64,000 nt of DNA from an uncultured Collinsella sp. Lineage in GTDB: Bacteria > Actinomycetota > Coriobacteriia > Coriobacteriales > Coriobacteriaceae. Position 1 is the stretch's first letter. Each line of letters begins with the position of its first letter. Positions 28,229 to 36,333 of this stretch are shown here, piece after piece. A program made the position numbers and the translations under genes. Where the stretch lies: positions 4,005-68,004 of the forward strand of contig CATYLC010000011.1 in the NCBI GenBank assembly GCA_958408685.1, given 5' to 3'. The notes beneath the pieces were generated by a model. That model had not been told where the DNA came from, made no database searches, and worked only from the letters and a program-made list of their open reading frames with translations.

Positions 28229-29041
28229 ATGACAGTTATCGATCGAGACCGGGCGCGCGCGGCCTTCAAAAGCTACACCGATGCCTACGACGCCACCAAC
28301 CCACGCATCGCGCTCAAAATCGAGCATACGTACCACGTGGCCGAGGCATGCGATGCCGTAGCGCGCGAGCAGGGCTGGTCGTCAGAAGATATTGACCTGG
28401 CATGGCTTTGCGGCCTGCTACACGATATGGGCCGCTTTGAGCAGCTGCGACGCTGGGACACCTTTAAGGACGCCGAGAGCATGAGCCATGCGGCGCTGGG
28501 CATCGAGGTCCTCTTTGGCGAGAATCCCGCCGATGCACCCGCCGTAACGAGCATCCGCGACTTTATCGATGACCCGGCAGAAGATGGGCTCATCCGAGCG
28601 AGCATTGCCTATCACAGCGATTTCCGCCTACCCGCGCAGCTCGACGTGCGCACGCGGAGCTTCTGCGATATCGTGCGCGATGGTGACAAGATCGACATTA
28701 TGCGCACCATCGCCGACAGCACCGTCGACACTATCCTCAAGGTGGACGAGAAGACGTTTCTCGGCAGCCGTTTCTCGTCGCCGACACTTGCCGCCTTTGA
28801 CGAGCACCGCTGCGTCGCACGCGATGAGCGCGATGAGCCCGCCGACTTCTTGGTGGGGCTTATCTGCTTTATGTTTGAGCTCGTCTATCCAGCAAGCCGC
28901 GCGCTGGCGCGCGAACAGGGCGATATCCACCGCCTGCTCGACGCGCCCTTTGGCATTACGCGGCCCTTTACCGACCCCGCCACGCAGGCAACTTGGAGCC
29001 GCCTAAAGGACGAGATGCGCGACTGGCTGGCGCGCGCCTAG
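28229..29041 (+). CDS. HD-domain metal-dependent phosphohydrolase
   Basis: A 270-residue HD-superfamily protein. The first metal His is in EHTYHVAEAC (near 33-37), the HD pair is in CGLLHDMGRFEQLRRW (near 70), and a later His in AYHSDFRLP and Asp in DGDKIDIMR complete the usual H...HD...D arrangement. The substrate is probably a nucleotide or phosphate ester but is unknown. AGGAAG precedes the ATG. Its TAG stop overlaps the stop of the converging EtfA gene within the palindrome CTAG. Confidence 0.85.
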   Translation: MTVIDRDRARAAFKSYTDAYDATNPRIALKIEHTYHVAEACDAVAREQGWSSEDIDLAWLCGLLHDMGRFEQLRRWDTFKDAESMSHAALGIEVLFGENPADAPAVTSIRDFIDDPAEDGLIRASIAYHSDFRLPAQLDVRTRSFCDIVRDGDKIDIMRTIADSTVDTILKVDEKTFLGSRFSSPTLAAFDEHRCVARDERDEPADFLVGLICFMFELVYPASRALAREQGDIHRLLDAPFGITRPFTDPATQATWSRLKDEMRDWLARA

Positions 29042-30243
29042 CGCTCAAGCTGGGCCAGCAGCTCCTCGACGACCTCGACGGCATCACCGACAACCTTGTA
29101 CTGGGCAGCACCAAAAATGGGGGCATCCGGGTCCTCGTTGATGGCGATGATGCACTCCGTCCCACCGATGCCGGCAAGATGTTGGATGGCGCCCGAAACA
29201 CCGATACTCACGAGAAGCCTGGGCGAAACCGATACGCCCGTCTGGCCAATCTGGTGGCGATTCTCCAGCCAACCCGCCTCCACGACGGGACGCGTGCAAC
29301 CAAGCTCGGCACCCAGGGCATCGGCGAGCCTTCGCATCAGCGGCAGGTTTTTCTTGGAACCAATGCCGCGACCCACCACGACAAGGCGCTCGGCATCGGC
29401 AATCGAAGCCTGCTGCCCCCACTCCTCGGCGGGAATCGAGATCTCGACACGGGCCTTAACGTCTTCCGCAAGCATCACCTGGGTGATCGCGCCGGAACGG
29501 CCGTAGTCGAAGTCGGGCGCCTTAAAGATGCCGGGACGAACCGTTGCCATCTGCGGACGGTGGTTGGGGCAAATGATGGTGGCCATCAAGTTGCCGCCAA
29601 ACGCCGGGCGCGTCTGCTGCAGTAGGCCCGACTCCGCATCCATCGAAAGCACGGTGCAGTCGGCCGTAAGACCCGTCTGCAAACGCACGGCAACGCCAGG
29701 TGCCAGTTCGCGACCAAAAGCGGTCGCACCATATAGGATGGCCTCGGGTTTGCGTTCGGCTACCAAATCGCAGATCAAGCGGGCGTAGACCTCCGCATCG
29801 TTTTGGCGCAGACGCTCGTCGCGACAGGCCAGGACTTCGTCGGCGCCCGCGCAAACCAGATGCTCCAGGTCCCCAAGCGAGCCCTCGGGGCTTATGCCGA
29901 CCAGTGCCACCAGACGGCAGCCGCGAGCATCGGCAAGCTCGCGCCCCTTGCCCATGAGCTCGTAGGCCACGGGAGCCACGGCATCGTGCTCGTCAGTCTG
30001 CACGAAGACCCAAATGTCTCGATATGCATCAAGGTCCACCGTACCAGCGGCCTCGTCACGCTCGATCGAGATAGCGTTGACGGGGCAGGCGTCGACGCAC
30101 CCACCGCATAGGATGCAGCCGTCGGTTACGCGGGCGCATCGGCTGGGTCGCTCGCCTTCCACTACGATGCCGCCCGAGGCACAGGCGCGAACGCAGCGAC
30201 CGCAGCCGATACAGGCTTCGCTATCGATAATCAGTCCGCCCAT
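29038..30243 (-). CDS. etfA: Electron transfer flavoprotein alpha subunit with N-terminal ferredoxin domain
   Basis: A 401-residue EtfA (LctC-like). Residues 1-60 form a two-cluster ferredoxin: CIGCGRCVRAC and CILCGGCVDAC, each with the fourth Cys distributed as in 2[4Fe-4S] proteins. The rest is EtfA, with the FAD-binding VVGRGIGSKKN and SIGVSGAIQHLAGI segments. The ferredoxin extension is the hallmark of EtfA proteins joined to NAD-dependent lactate dehydrogenase complexes. The ATG abuts the etfB stop, with GAGGGG inside etfB. It shares a CTAG with the converging HD gene. Confidence 0.93.
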   Translation of the reverse strand: MGGLIIDSEACIGCGRCVRACASGGIVVEGERPSRCARVTDGCILCGGCVDACPVNAISIERDEAAGTVDLDAYRDIWVFVQTDEHDAVAPVAYELMGKGRELADARGCRLVALVGISPEGSLGDLEHLVCAGADEVLACRDERLRQNDAEVYARLICDLVAERKPEAILYGATAFGRELAPGVAVRLQTGLTADCTVLSMDAESGLLQQTRPAFGGNLMATIICPNHRPQMATVRPGIFKAPDFDYGRSGAITQVMLAEDVKARVEISIPAEEWGQQASIADAERLVVVGRGIGSKKNLPLMRRLADALGAELGCTRPVVEAGWLENRHQIGQTGVSVSPRLLVSIGVSGAIQHLAGIGGTECIIAINEDPDAPIFGAAQYKVVGDAVEVVEELLAQLER

Positions 30244-31059
30244 CTATGCCATCCCCTCGATAATCTTGGCAAGCTTTGCCGCCTGCTCGGACGCCGTCCC
30301 CTCAACGGTCTCGCACGTTTGGTCACGGTCGGGCACAAACGAGCGCACGACCTGTGTCGGCGACCCGGCAAGGCCGCAACGCGCGGGGTCGGCGTTCACG
30401 TCGGCGGCACTGACCACGCGCACGTCCGCCTCCTCCGCCGCGCGAATACCGGCAATACTCGGCATACGCAACTGGCCAATCTCCTTGGCAGTCGTCATCG
30501 CGCACGGCATCTCAAGGTACACCGTCTCCTCGCCGGCATCGCATCCGTGAACGAGCGCCAGCGAGTCACACGTCGTAAAGCCCGCGCTTTGCACGCAGCT
30601 CACGTCGGTCACGCAGGGAATCTCAAAGGCACCGGCAAGCTCGGGACCAATCTGGGCCGTATCGCCATCCACCGCCATCTTGCCGCAGATGAGCAGGTCG
30701 AAGTCCTCGTCGAGCGCCTCGATGCCGCACTTGAGGGCGTAGGTGGTCGCCAGGGTATCGGCACCTGCAAAGGCGCGATCGGTCAGCAGCAGCGCGTCGT
30801 CGGCACCGCGGGCGATGCAGTCGCGCAGCAGCGACTCGGTCGCGGGGATGCCCATCGACACCACCGTTACGCGCACGTCCATGCCAAAGCCGATAAAGTC
30901 GTCCTTCAGCGCCAGCGCGCATTCCAAAGCGCTCGCATCAAAGGGATTAATGACCGCCTGCTTGCCATCGCGCACGATGGTATTGGTCTTGGGGTCCATC
31001 TTGACCTCGGTGCTGCCCGGCACGGCCTTGACGCACACCACCATATGGAAATCGCTCAT
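30244..31059 (-). CDS. etfB: Electron transfer flavoprotein beta subunit
   Basis: A 271-residue EtfB. VVCVKAVPGSTEVKMDP at the N-terminus, INPFDASALECALALKD, and the adenine-nucleotide/FAD segment GKMAVDGDTAQIGPELA are conserved. In confurcating Etf pairs this subunit carries the bifurcating FAD and binds NAD; the DGDTAQ stretch fits. The ATG at 31057-31059 is two bases after the oxidase stop, with AAAGGGGG upstream. An alternative GTG at 31063-31065 overlaps that stop. Confidence 0.92.
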   Translation of the reverse strand: MSDFHMVVCVKAVPGSTEVKMDPKTNTIVRDGKQAVINPFDASALECALALKDDFIGFGMDVRVTVVSMGIPATESLLRDCIARGADDALLLTDRAFAGADTLATTYALKCGIEALDEDFDLLICGKMAVDGDTAQIGPELAGAFEIPCVTDVSCVQSAGFTTCDSLALVHGCDAGEETVYLEMPCAMTTAKEIGQLRMPSIAGIRAAEEADVRVVSAADVNADPARCGLAGSPTQVVRSFVPDRDQTCETVEGTASEQAAKLAKIIEGMA

Positions 31060-31061
31060 CT

Positions 31062-32663
31062 TCACGCGCCCCCTTTCTGGACAAGCTCATCCAAGAGCTT
31101 CTCCGAAAACAGGTTGCCGCGACCCAGCTGCCCGTCGGGATCGAGCTGGAGCTTGAGCCGCGCCGACTCGACCATGGCCTCGTGACCGTACATCGTCTCT
31201 AAGAAGCCCGCCTTGATCTTGCCGACGCCGTGCTCGGCAGAAACGGCACCGCCCATAGCCGTTACCTCCGCAGCCCACTGGGCAAACAGCTCGCCACCGC
31301 GACGGTAGTCCTGCGCATCGCGCGGCAGGATGTTCACATGCAGATGGTTGTTACCGATGTGCCCCCAGGCAGCAGATTCAAGCCCGCTTTCGGCCAGTGT
31401 GCGGCGATAGAGGACCACGACATCGGCAAGGCGTGCATTGGGCACCGACATGTCCGAACCCAGTTTGGTGATGGTGGGATCCGTGCGGCGACGCTCGTCG
31501 ATAAGCATATTGACGCTCTCGGGGACCGCATGGCGGAAGAACCGCTGGCACTCGCGATCAACCTCGGTGCGCGCGACCCATGTCGCATCGTCGCGGCCAC
31601 CCGCAAACTCGAGCACCCATCCCAGGTGGTACAGTTCCTCGGTCGCCTGGGCCTCGTCATCGCAGTCGAGCTCCACGTACACACAGACCTTGGCCTCTTT
31701 GTCGAGCGCCGGCAGCGAGGCAAACGCCGTCGACTGCTCGCGCTGGCGACGTAGAATATCCAGGGCGCCAGCGTCGAAGTACTCGATGGCAGCCGCATGG
31801 GACAGGACGGGACGCACGGAATCGGTAAAGGACACGGCCTTGTCTTCGCTATCGAAAAAGCAGCTCACACCCCAAACGACCGCAGGCGCCGCCTGCAGGG
31901 CAATCTCGAGCTCGGTGATAACGCCGAGCGTGCCGCAAGCACCGATAAAGAGGTCGATGGCGTCCATTTCGTCCGCAACGAAATAGCCTGAGGCATTTTT
32001 TGTCTTGGGCATGGTATAGCCGGGAAGATCGAGCTCGAGCGTACGGCCCACTGCCGTCACGAGCGACAGGTGGCGGCCCTGGGCAAAAGCCTCGCCGCGC
32101 TGAAGCTCAAGCAAATCGCCATCAGCCAGCGCGACGTGGAGTCCCGTGATATGTGGGCGCATGGGACCGTAGGCGTAGCTGCGGGCACCAGAGGCGTTAC
32201 ATGCCGCCATGCCGCCCAGACAGGCAGATGCCTCGGTGGGATCGGTGGGAAAGAACTGCTCGGGGGCCTCTTGGAACTCCTCGTAGGCCTCAAGCGATGC
32301 CTGGTCCCAACCAGCAGTCGGCAGCACCTTCTTGCTCAGCTGCTTGCGCAGCTCCGAGAGCACAACGCCCGGCTCCACGCGCAGCAGAAATTGGCCTTGT
32401 TCATCGCGGCGAAGGCCCAAGTAGCGATTCATACGGGAAGTATTGAGGATATGCCCGCCGTGGGGCACGGCACCGGCGGCAAGGCCGGTTCGGGCGCCCT
32501 GAACCGTTACCGGGACACGCTCGGCATGGAGCTTTTCCAAAATGGCACGGACCTCGTCTTCCGTTGTCGGAAACGAGATGCTCGAGGCCTCGCCCGATGC
32601 GCGAGACTCATCGCGACCATACTCTTCGAACTCGTCGGTGAAGGGTTTGATGGTTGCAGACAC
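31062..32663 (-). CDS. FAD-binding oxidase, GlcD/LctD-type lactate dehydrogenase
   Basis: A 533-residue flavoprotein with an FAD_binding_4 (PCMH) domain (VPVTVQGARTGLAAGAV, PTEASACLGGMAACNASG, GACGTLGVITELEIAL) and a C-terminal FAD-oxidase domain (GHIGNNHLHVNI, SAEHGVGKIK). It belongs to the GlcD/D-lactate dehydrogenase family and is cotranscribed with etfB and an EtfA bearing a ferredoxin domain. This matches the lctD-lctB-lctC set of acetogens, which oxidises lactate with NAD by electron confurcation. It is longer than LctD (about 465), with a C-terminal and internal extension. GTG start with AAGGGGGAG upstream. The 2-hydroxyacid substrate is inferred, not proven. Confidence 0.85.
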   Translation of the reverse strand: MSATIKPFTDEFEEYGRDESRASGEASSISFPTTEDEVRAILEKLHAERVPVTVQGARTGLAAGAVPHGGHILNTSRMNRYLGLRRDEQGQFLLRVEPGVVLSELRKQLSKKVLPTAGWDQASLEAYEEFQEAPEQFFPTDPTEASACLGGMAACNASGARSYAYGPMRPHITGLHVALADGDLLELQRGEAFAQGRHLSLVTAVGRTLELDLPGYTMPKTKNASGYFVADEMDAIDLFIGACGTLGVITELEIALQAAPAVVWGVSCFFDSEDKAVSFTDSVRPVLSHAAAIEYFDAGALDILRRQREQSTAFASLPALDKEAKVCVYVELDCDDEAQATEELYHLGWVLEFAGGRDDATWVARTEVDRECQRFFRHAVPESVNMLIDERRRTDPTITKLGSDMSVPNARLADVVVLYRRTLAESGLESAAWGHIGNNHLHVNILPRDAQDYRRGGELFAQWAAEVTAMGGAVSAEHGVGKIKAGFLETMYGHEAMVESARLKLQLDPDGQLGRGNLFSEKLLDELVQKGGA

Positions 32664-33009
32664 GCGAACTCCCCCTTTAGCTAACTACAGTGTTTGCAGG
32701 GAGATGTTATCGCATCGTTTCGTCGACGTGTTCGAGACCGTCTCCATAATTGGCGATTTTTACGTTCGTGCAATTCGGCGAGCGGCTTGATTTCCTCGGC
32801 AGACGATGCTTTTGACACATATGGCCCCGCCGTCGCCGACCGCGCGATTGTCGCTTGAAAAAAGTTGGAGTATTTTTTGCCGCCTTTTACCTGCGGAGAC
32901 ACCAATCCGTCAAGCATTTGGTCAGCAATTGGTCAAGTAGTGGCTGATACCGTCGGCATCGACAGCCAAAACCGACAGAAGTTTTGGCCCCAGAAGCAGG
33001 GAGGTTCCC
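32664..33009. other. 346-base divergent intergenic region
   Basis: Lies between the lactate-oxidase operon (minus) and the surface-protein cluster (plus). It is less GC-rich than its surroundings. A spaced repeat TTGGTCA(G) occurs twice at about 32919-32938. An open frame of 78 codons on the minus strand (32681-32917) has no ribosome site and no recognisable similarity, so I do not call it a gene. Confidence 0.5.
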
Positions 33010-33306
33010 ATGGCATATTACTGGCCCCAGTACGGCATCGCCATCGAAGTCGACGACGATCCCCATCTCCTGCCTTTCGACGAAGAGGCATTCCCCGATA
33101 CGACGGTCTACCACGTTACCACCGATGTGATCTGCGACCCCGAGTCGTTCTCGGCGCTCGCCCACCGCATCGCGCATATCCACGACATCGAGCTCCCTCC
33201 CGACTTCGACGAGCTTGTCTACTCACGCCGCCTGATGCTTCACATGCTCTTTGGAGCGAACCCGTCCACCTTTGCGCGCATCTATACCGCCAAGGATGCC
33301 GCATGA
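33010..33306 (+). CDS. Small protein resembling a truncated Vsr/DUF559-type nuclease domain
   Basis: A 98-residue protein of unknown function. GGGAGG precedes the ATG by five bases. The pattern WPQYGIAIEVDDDPH followed by VYHVTTDVICDPESFSALAHRIA resembles the core strands and last helix of Vsr/DUF559-like endonuclease folds; the PD-(D/E)XK-like protein at 59298-60425 shows a parallel pair (VAIECQGKASH, then VLLLTHRQI). The intervening helix is shorter and the first strand is cut off, so this could be a reduced remnant. It overlaps the next gene by ATGA, so it is translated as part of the cluster. The nuclease link is an inference. Confidence 0.55.
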   Translation: MAYYWPQYGIAIEVDDDPHLLPFDEEAFPDTTVYHVTTDVICDPESFSALAHRIAHIHDIELPPDFDELVYSRRLMLHMLFGANPSTFARIYTAKDAA

Positions 33307-33812
33307 GCGCGAAGAAGCCACCCCACTTTGCAGGCCCGGGTCGTCGCAAGAAGCTCATCGTTGCCTGCTTGGCCATCGTCTGTGCCCTTGTCGCCGTAGG
33401 ACTATACGCTTGGCAGTCGCAGCCCGTACCCGAGGCGGGCGCTTCGGTTACGACGGCCGAGGGCAAAACGCGTCAGGAAATCCAAGATGAGCTCGACGCC
33501 ATCGTCCGCGACAACATGATGACGATTTCGGTCGCACCGGTCGCTCAGCTGCAGGAGGACGGCAAGCTGCGCGTCAACGTGCAAAACGTCCAAGACAATA
33601 AATTTCCCCAGCGATTCCGCGTCATCCAAAACGACGAGACCATGTACGAATCCGGTGTGGTCGAGACCGGCAAGACAATCGAGACGTGCCCCGCCGGCGA
33701 CATCAAAGAAGGCGAGGCGTACATCGAGATCCAGGCACTCGATGCCAAGACCCTCGACAGCCACGGCAATCCGACACGTGTCAAGGTACGGGTTGAGCAA
33801 GCCGAGAACTAG
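33303..33812 (+). CDS. Membrane-anchored extracytoplasmic protein of unknown function
   Basis: A 169-residue protein not recognised. A basic N-terminus (SAKKPPHFAGPGRRKK) is followed by one hydrophobic segment (LIVACLAIVCALVAVGLYAW, about 21-40), giving an N-in single-pass anchor. The outer part has a short helix (EIQDELDAIVRDN) and a strand-rich domain (ISVAPVAQL, RVNVQNVQDN, FRVIQND, AYIEIQALD, RVKVRVEQ), which looks like an Ig-like fold. Its start overlaps the previous stop as ATGA. The same strand-rich style recurs in the next secreted proteins, so this is probably a cell-surface unit. Confidence 0.7.
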   Translation: MSAKKPPHFAGPGRRKKLIVACLAIVCALVAVGLYAWQSQPVPEAGASVTTAEGKTRQEIQDELDAIVRDNMMTISVAPVAQLQEDGKLRVNVQNVQDNKFPQRFRVIQNDETMYESGVVETGKTIETCPAGDIKEGEAYIEIQALDAKTLDSHGNPTRVKVRVEQAEN

Positions 33813-33901
33813 CTTTCCGGCCGACGCGGCACCGCACGCAATTCACCAGCATTCGTCCAATCATCGCGGGGACAGCCCGCGGCGAATAGAAAGGAACGAC
33901 C

Positions 33902-34501
33902 ATGAACATCACCAGGAACATGAACGGAGCCAGAGCGCTCGTCGTGGGCGCAGGGCTCGCGCTCGCACTCGCAATGGGCGCCGCCCCGACGCCAGCTATG
34001 GCAGCCGGGCGCGTTGGGACCACGAAGGTAATGGTCAGGACCGAGATCGACAACGTTGAGTTCAAAGTTCCGACGGTTATTCCCTTCGTCGCCAAGGCCG
34101 ACGGCACGCTTCAGGGCCCCTCAGAAGACGCGACCACCATCGACAATCATTCGGCCTACGGCATCCATGTCACCAACATGAAGATCGACGCCATGAACAC
34201 CTGGACCATTGCCGCCGACGCCAAGGCCGGAACCGCGCAGAACTCCATCGACTTTAAGGTCGGCCCCGACGGCGCGCTCCAGAACGCCAGCGCCGCAATG
34301 CAGGGAACGGGCCTCGATCTTTCCAAGAATGCAGCCTTCGACATGGGCTACCAGGGCATTGCCGGTGGCACGGACAAAATTAAGCTCAAGACAAGCGGAA
34401 ACGTCGCCCGCGTCACGCGCGACATCTTCCGCGTAACCGGCGAAGGCGATCAGGTTGCAACGATCACCTGGACGGTCGAGCCCGGTGCGCACACGGCATA
34501 A
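33902..34501 (+). CDS. Secreted beta-rich protein of unknown function
   Basis: A 199-residue protein with a clear signal peptide: MNITRNMNGAR, a hydrophobic core ALVVGAGLALALAMGA, and an Ala-x-Ala site (PAMAAG) near residue 35. The mature part alternates strands (KVMVRTEIDNVEFKVPTVIPFVAKADG, NHSAYGIHVTNM, WTIAADA, ATITWTVEP) and has no Cys. It resembles pilin- or TasA-like surface beta-sandwich proteins only in style. GAAAGGAACGACC precedes the ATG. Its last 17 bases overlap the next reading frame. Confidence 0.72.
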   Translation: MNITRNMNGARALVVGAGLALALAMGAAPTPAMAAGRVGTTKVMVRTEIDNVEFKVPTVIPFVAKADGTLQGPSEDATTIDNHSAYGIHVTNMKIDAMNTWTIAADAKAGTAQNSIDFKVGPDGALQNASAAMQGTGLDLSKNAAFDMGYQGIAGGTDKIKLKTSGNVARVTRDIFRVTGEGDQVATITWTVEPGAHTA

Positions 34502-34766
34502 GGCCGTCGCCCTGGCCGCCGCCGTCAGCATCCTAGCGTTTGGGCCAGCCATGGCCTTTGCCCAGCAAGAACAGGCGCAGGCCGCCACGCAAGTGACGGT
34601 CGACCTCTCGGAGCTCGACCGCAGCGACCGCGAGGAACCGTTGGCGCAGACAGGCGACAAACGATGGCTCTTGGCAGCAGGCGCCGCAGCAGCAGGCGCG
34701 GGAACCGCCGGCCTCGGTCTGCACATCAAACACAGCCAGAAACAAAACATGAACAGGCCGCACTAA
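34485..34766 (+). CDS. Short sortase-anchored surface peptide
   Basis: A 93-residue protein: basic start (VRTRHK), signal core AVALAAAVSILAFGPAMAFA, a mature stretch of only about 30 acidic residues (VTVDLSELDRSDREE), then PLAQTGD, a hydrophobic Ala/Gly-rich segment and a basic tail (HIKHSQK). This is the layout of a cell-wall sorting signal with LAQTG in place of LPXTG. Start: GTG at 34485 overlapping the previous gene by 17 bases; a TTG at 34455 is also in frame. The mature part is so short that it may act as an anchor or stub for a partner rather than as a domain of its own. Confidence 0.65.
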   Translation: MRTRHKAVALAAAVSILAFGPAMAFAQQEQAQAATQVTVDLSELDRSDREEPLAQTGDKRWLLAAGAAAAGAGTAGLGLHIKHSQKQNMNRPH

Positions 34767-34784
34767 ATTAGCTAAGGAGACCCC

Positions 34785-36215
34785 ATGGCATCGAAGAACC
34801 TTTTGCCCGTCGTCGCACTCTGCGGCGCGCTCGCAACCGGAACGCCTGTCGCCGCTTGGGCGACTCCTGTCATGGCAGACTCCTTACCAGCGGCCCTAAG
34901 CTCCGCACCAAATCCGTCGAGCGCCATTGCGTGCAAGCGTTTTTCGATCGCACAGGCCGCAATCTCAACCTCGGGATGCCTTCGTCGTAATACGGGCGGC
35001 TCGATAGTCGTGGATATCAATCGTTCGAACAAGGCAAACGGCTCCCAGGCGGGGTGCGCCGTCTGCACGTGGCGCTCGGTTGTGCTCGATGCAGATGGCG
35101 ATCCATGCAATTTAGAGCTGCGCATCGACATCGCTTCGGTCGATGACTCGGCGAACGGAGCGAAGGTCGCCTTCGACGGTACGTTTTTTGAGAAAGGAGG
35201 CGGTATATGTCTGGGCTGCGCCGCCGCGAATGCAGACGACACGCAGCCCACCCTCTCATTCACGGCATCGTTGCGGCTGACCAAAGCCGGTACCGATGCC
35301 ATCGCGGCGGGAGAAGCGTCCCTGCTGTTCTACGCCGTCAGTACCAAAGACACAGACGCTCATTTCGAGAAGCCAGCCGGATCACTCAGCCTTACACGAG
35401 GGATAGAGGCAGGCCCTATTGAAATCGATGCCCGCGCGCAAAGCAGGCAACGCATTCTTGCCGACCCGGCGCTTCTCGAAATGGAGTGGAACGGATCCGG
35501 AGCCATCGGAATTCTCCCCTCCGCGTTTGACGCCAAGACGCTCCCCCCAAACGACGAACCCATCAACGCAACCATACAAGAAGAGAGCGCGGACAAAGAA
35601 GCAGGTGCGGGCGACACGCTGTCGCCGACAAACAGCGTCCCAGCTTCTTTCGAAGCGCCGAATGAGCCCGCTGCCGATCCAAACGATCCCGAGTTCGCGG
35701 ACAGTCTGGGGCTTGCTGATCCTCAAGAGATCGATGAAGGTAACTGCTGCGTGCTTGCCGCGCTCGACCACACGGAGGTCATCGACGCTGCGAACATCGA
35801 AGTTGCCGCCGCCAATCAGCCCGTCCGCAAGTCGGCTATCATCGCATTTCCTGAATCCATCGAAGTCGTCTTTTTGCCATCGGGCGAGGTCGTGGCCCCA
35901 ACACTGCTCACCTTGTTGGGCGCCAAGAATACTCGAAACGAAATTAAAAAGGTCACGGTTGTCGACCCTGCAACCACCGCCAAGCTGCGTCTATACGCCG
36001 TTGCTCCAGACGGAGGCAAGACCTTGGAATTCGATGGTGACACACTCCTAGCTTGGCGACGTCTGGACATTATGCAAGACGTCTCGTATCAGATCGAACT
36101 CGAAGGGTTTGATCGTGCCCGCGATGCCAATATCATCGCCGCGGCTATTGAATCCCCGCAGCGGCTTATGACACTGCGCTTTGAATACTATCCCTATGTC
36201 CCGACAACCACCTGA
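34785..36215 (+). CDS. Large secreted protein of unknown function, Cys-containing
   Basis: A 476-residue protein with a signal peptide (LLPVVALCGALATGTPVAAWATPVMA, cleavage near 31). The N-terminal half contains eight or so cysteines, including GCAVCTW and ICLGCAAA, which could form disulfides or bind metal; the middle is an acidic, Pro/Ala-rich linker (about 245-310); the C-terminal part is strand-rich (IIAFPESIEVVFLPSGEVV, TLRFEYYPYVP). No sorting signal or lipobox. AAGGAG sits eight bases before the ATG. It follows the sortase-anchored peptide by 18 bases and is probably in the same operon. I recognise no family. Confidence 0.72.
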   Translation: MASKNLLPVVALCGALATGTPVAAWATPVMADSLPAALSSAPNPSSAIACKRFSIAQAAISTSGCLRRNTGGSIVVDINRSNKANGSQAGCAVCTWRSVVLDADGDPCNLELRIDIASVDDSANGAKVAFDGTFFEKGGGICLGCAAANADDTQPTLSFTASLRLTKAGTDAIAAGEASLLFYAVSTKDTDAHFEKPAGSLSLTRGIEAGPIEIDARAQSRQRILADPALLEMEWNGSGAIGILPSAFDAKTLPPNDEPINATIQEESADKEAGAGDTLSPTNSVPASFEAPNEPAADPNDPEFADSLGLADPQEIDEGNCCVLAALDHTEVIDAANIEVAAANQPVRKSAIIAFPESIEVVFLPSGEVVAPTLLTLLGAKNTRNEIKKVTVVDPATTAKLRLYAVAPDGGKTLEFDGDTLLAWRRLDIMQDVSYQIELEGFDRARDANIIAAAIESPQRLMTLRFEYYPYVPTTT

Positions 36216-36333
36216 GGCTTAAATGCTGCACATCATTCCTAACACCACTTATATAACGTATTAGATGAGTCGCGATGTGCCTCGCATTTCGTTCTGCTAC
36301 GATTGCCACGTTGGCATCAATACAGGAGGGCTC

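Noticed and set aside
32681..32917. 78-codon minus-strand frame in the divergent gap
   Set aside because: No ribosome site; composition resembles noncoding sequence.
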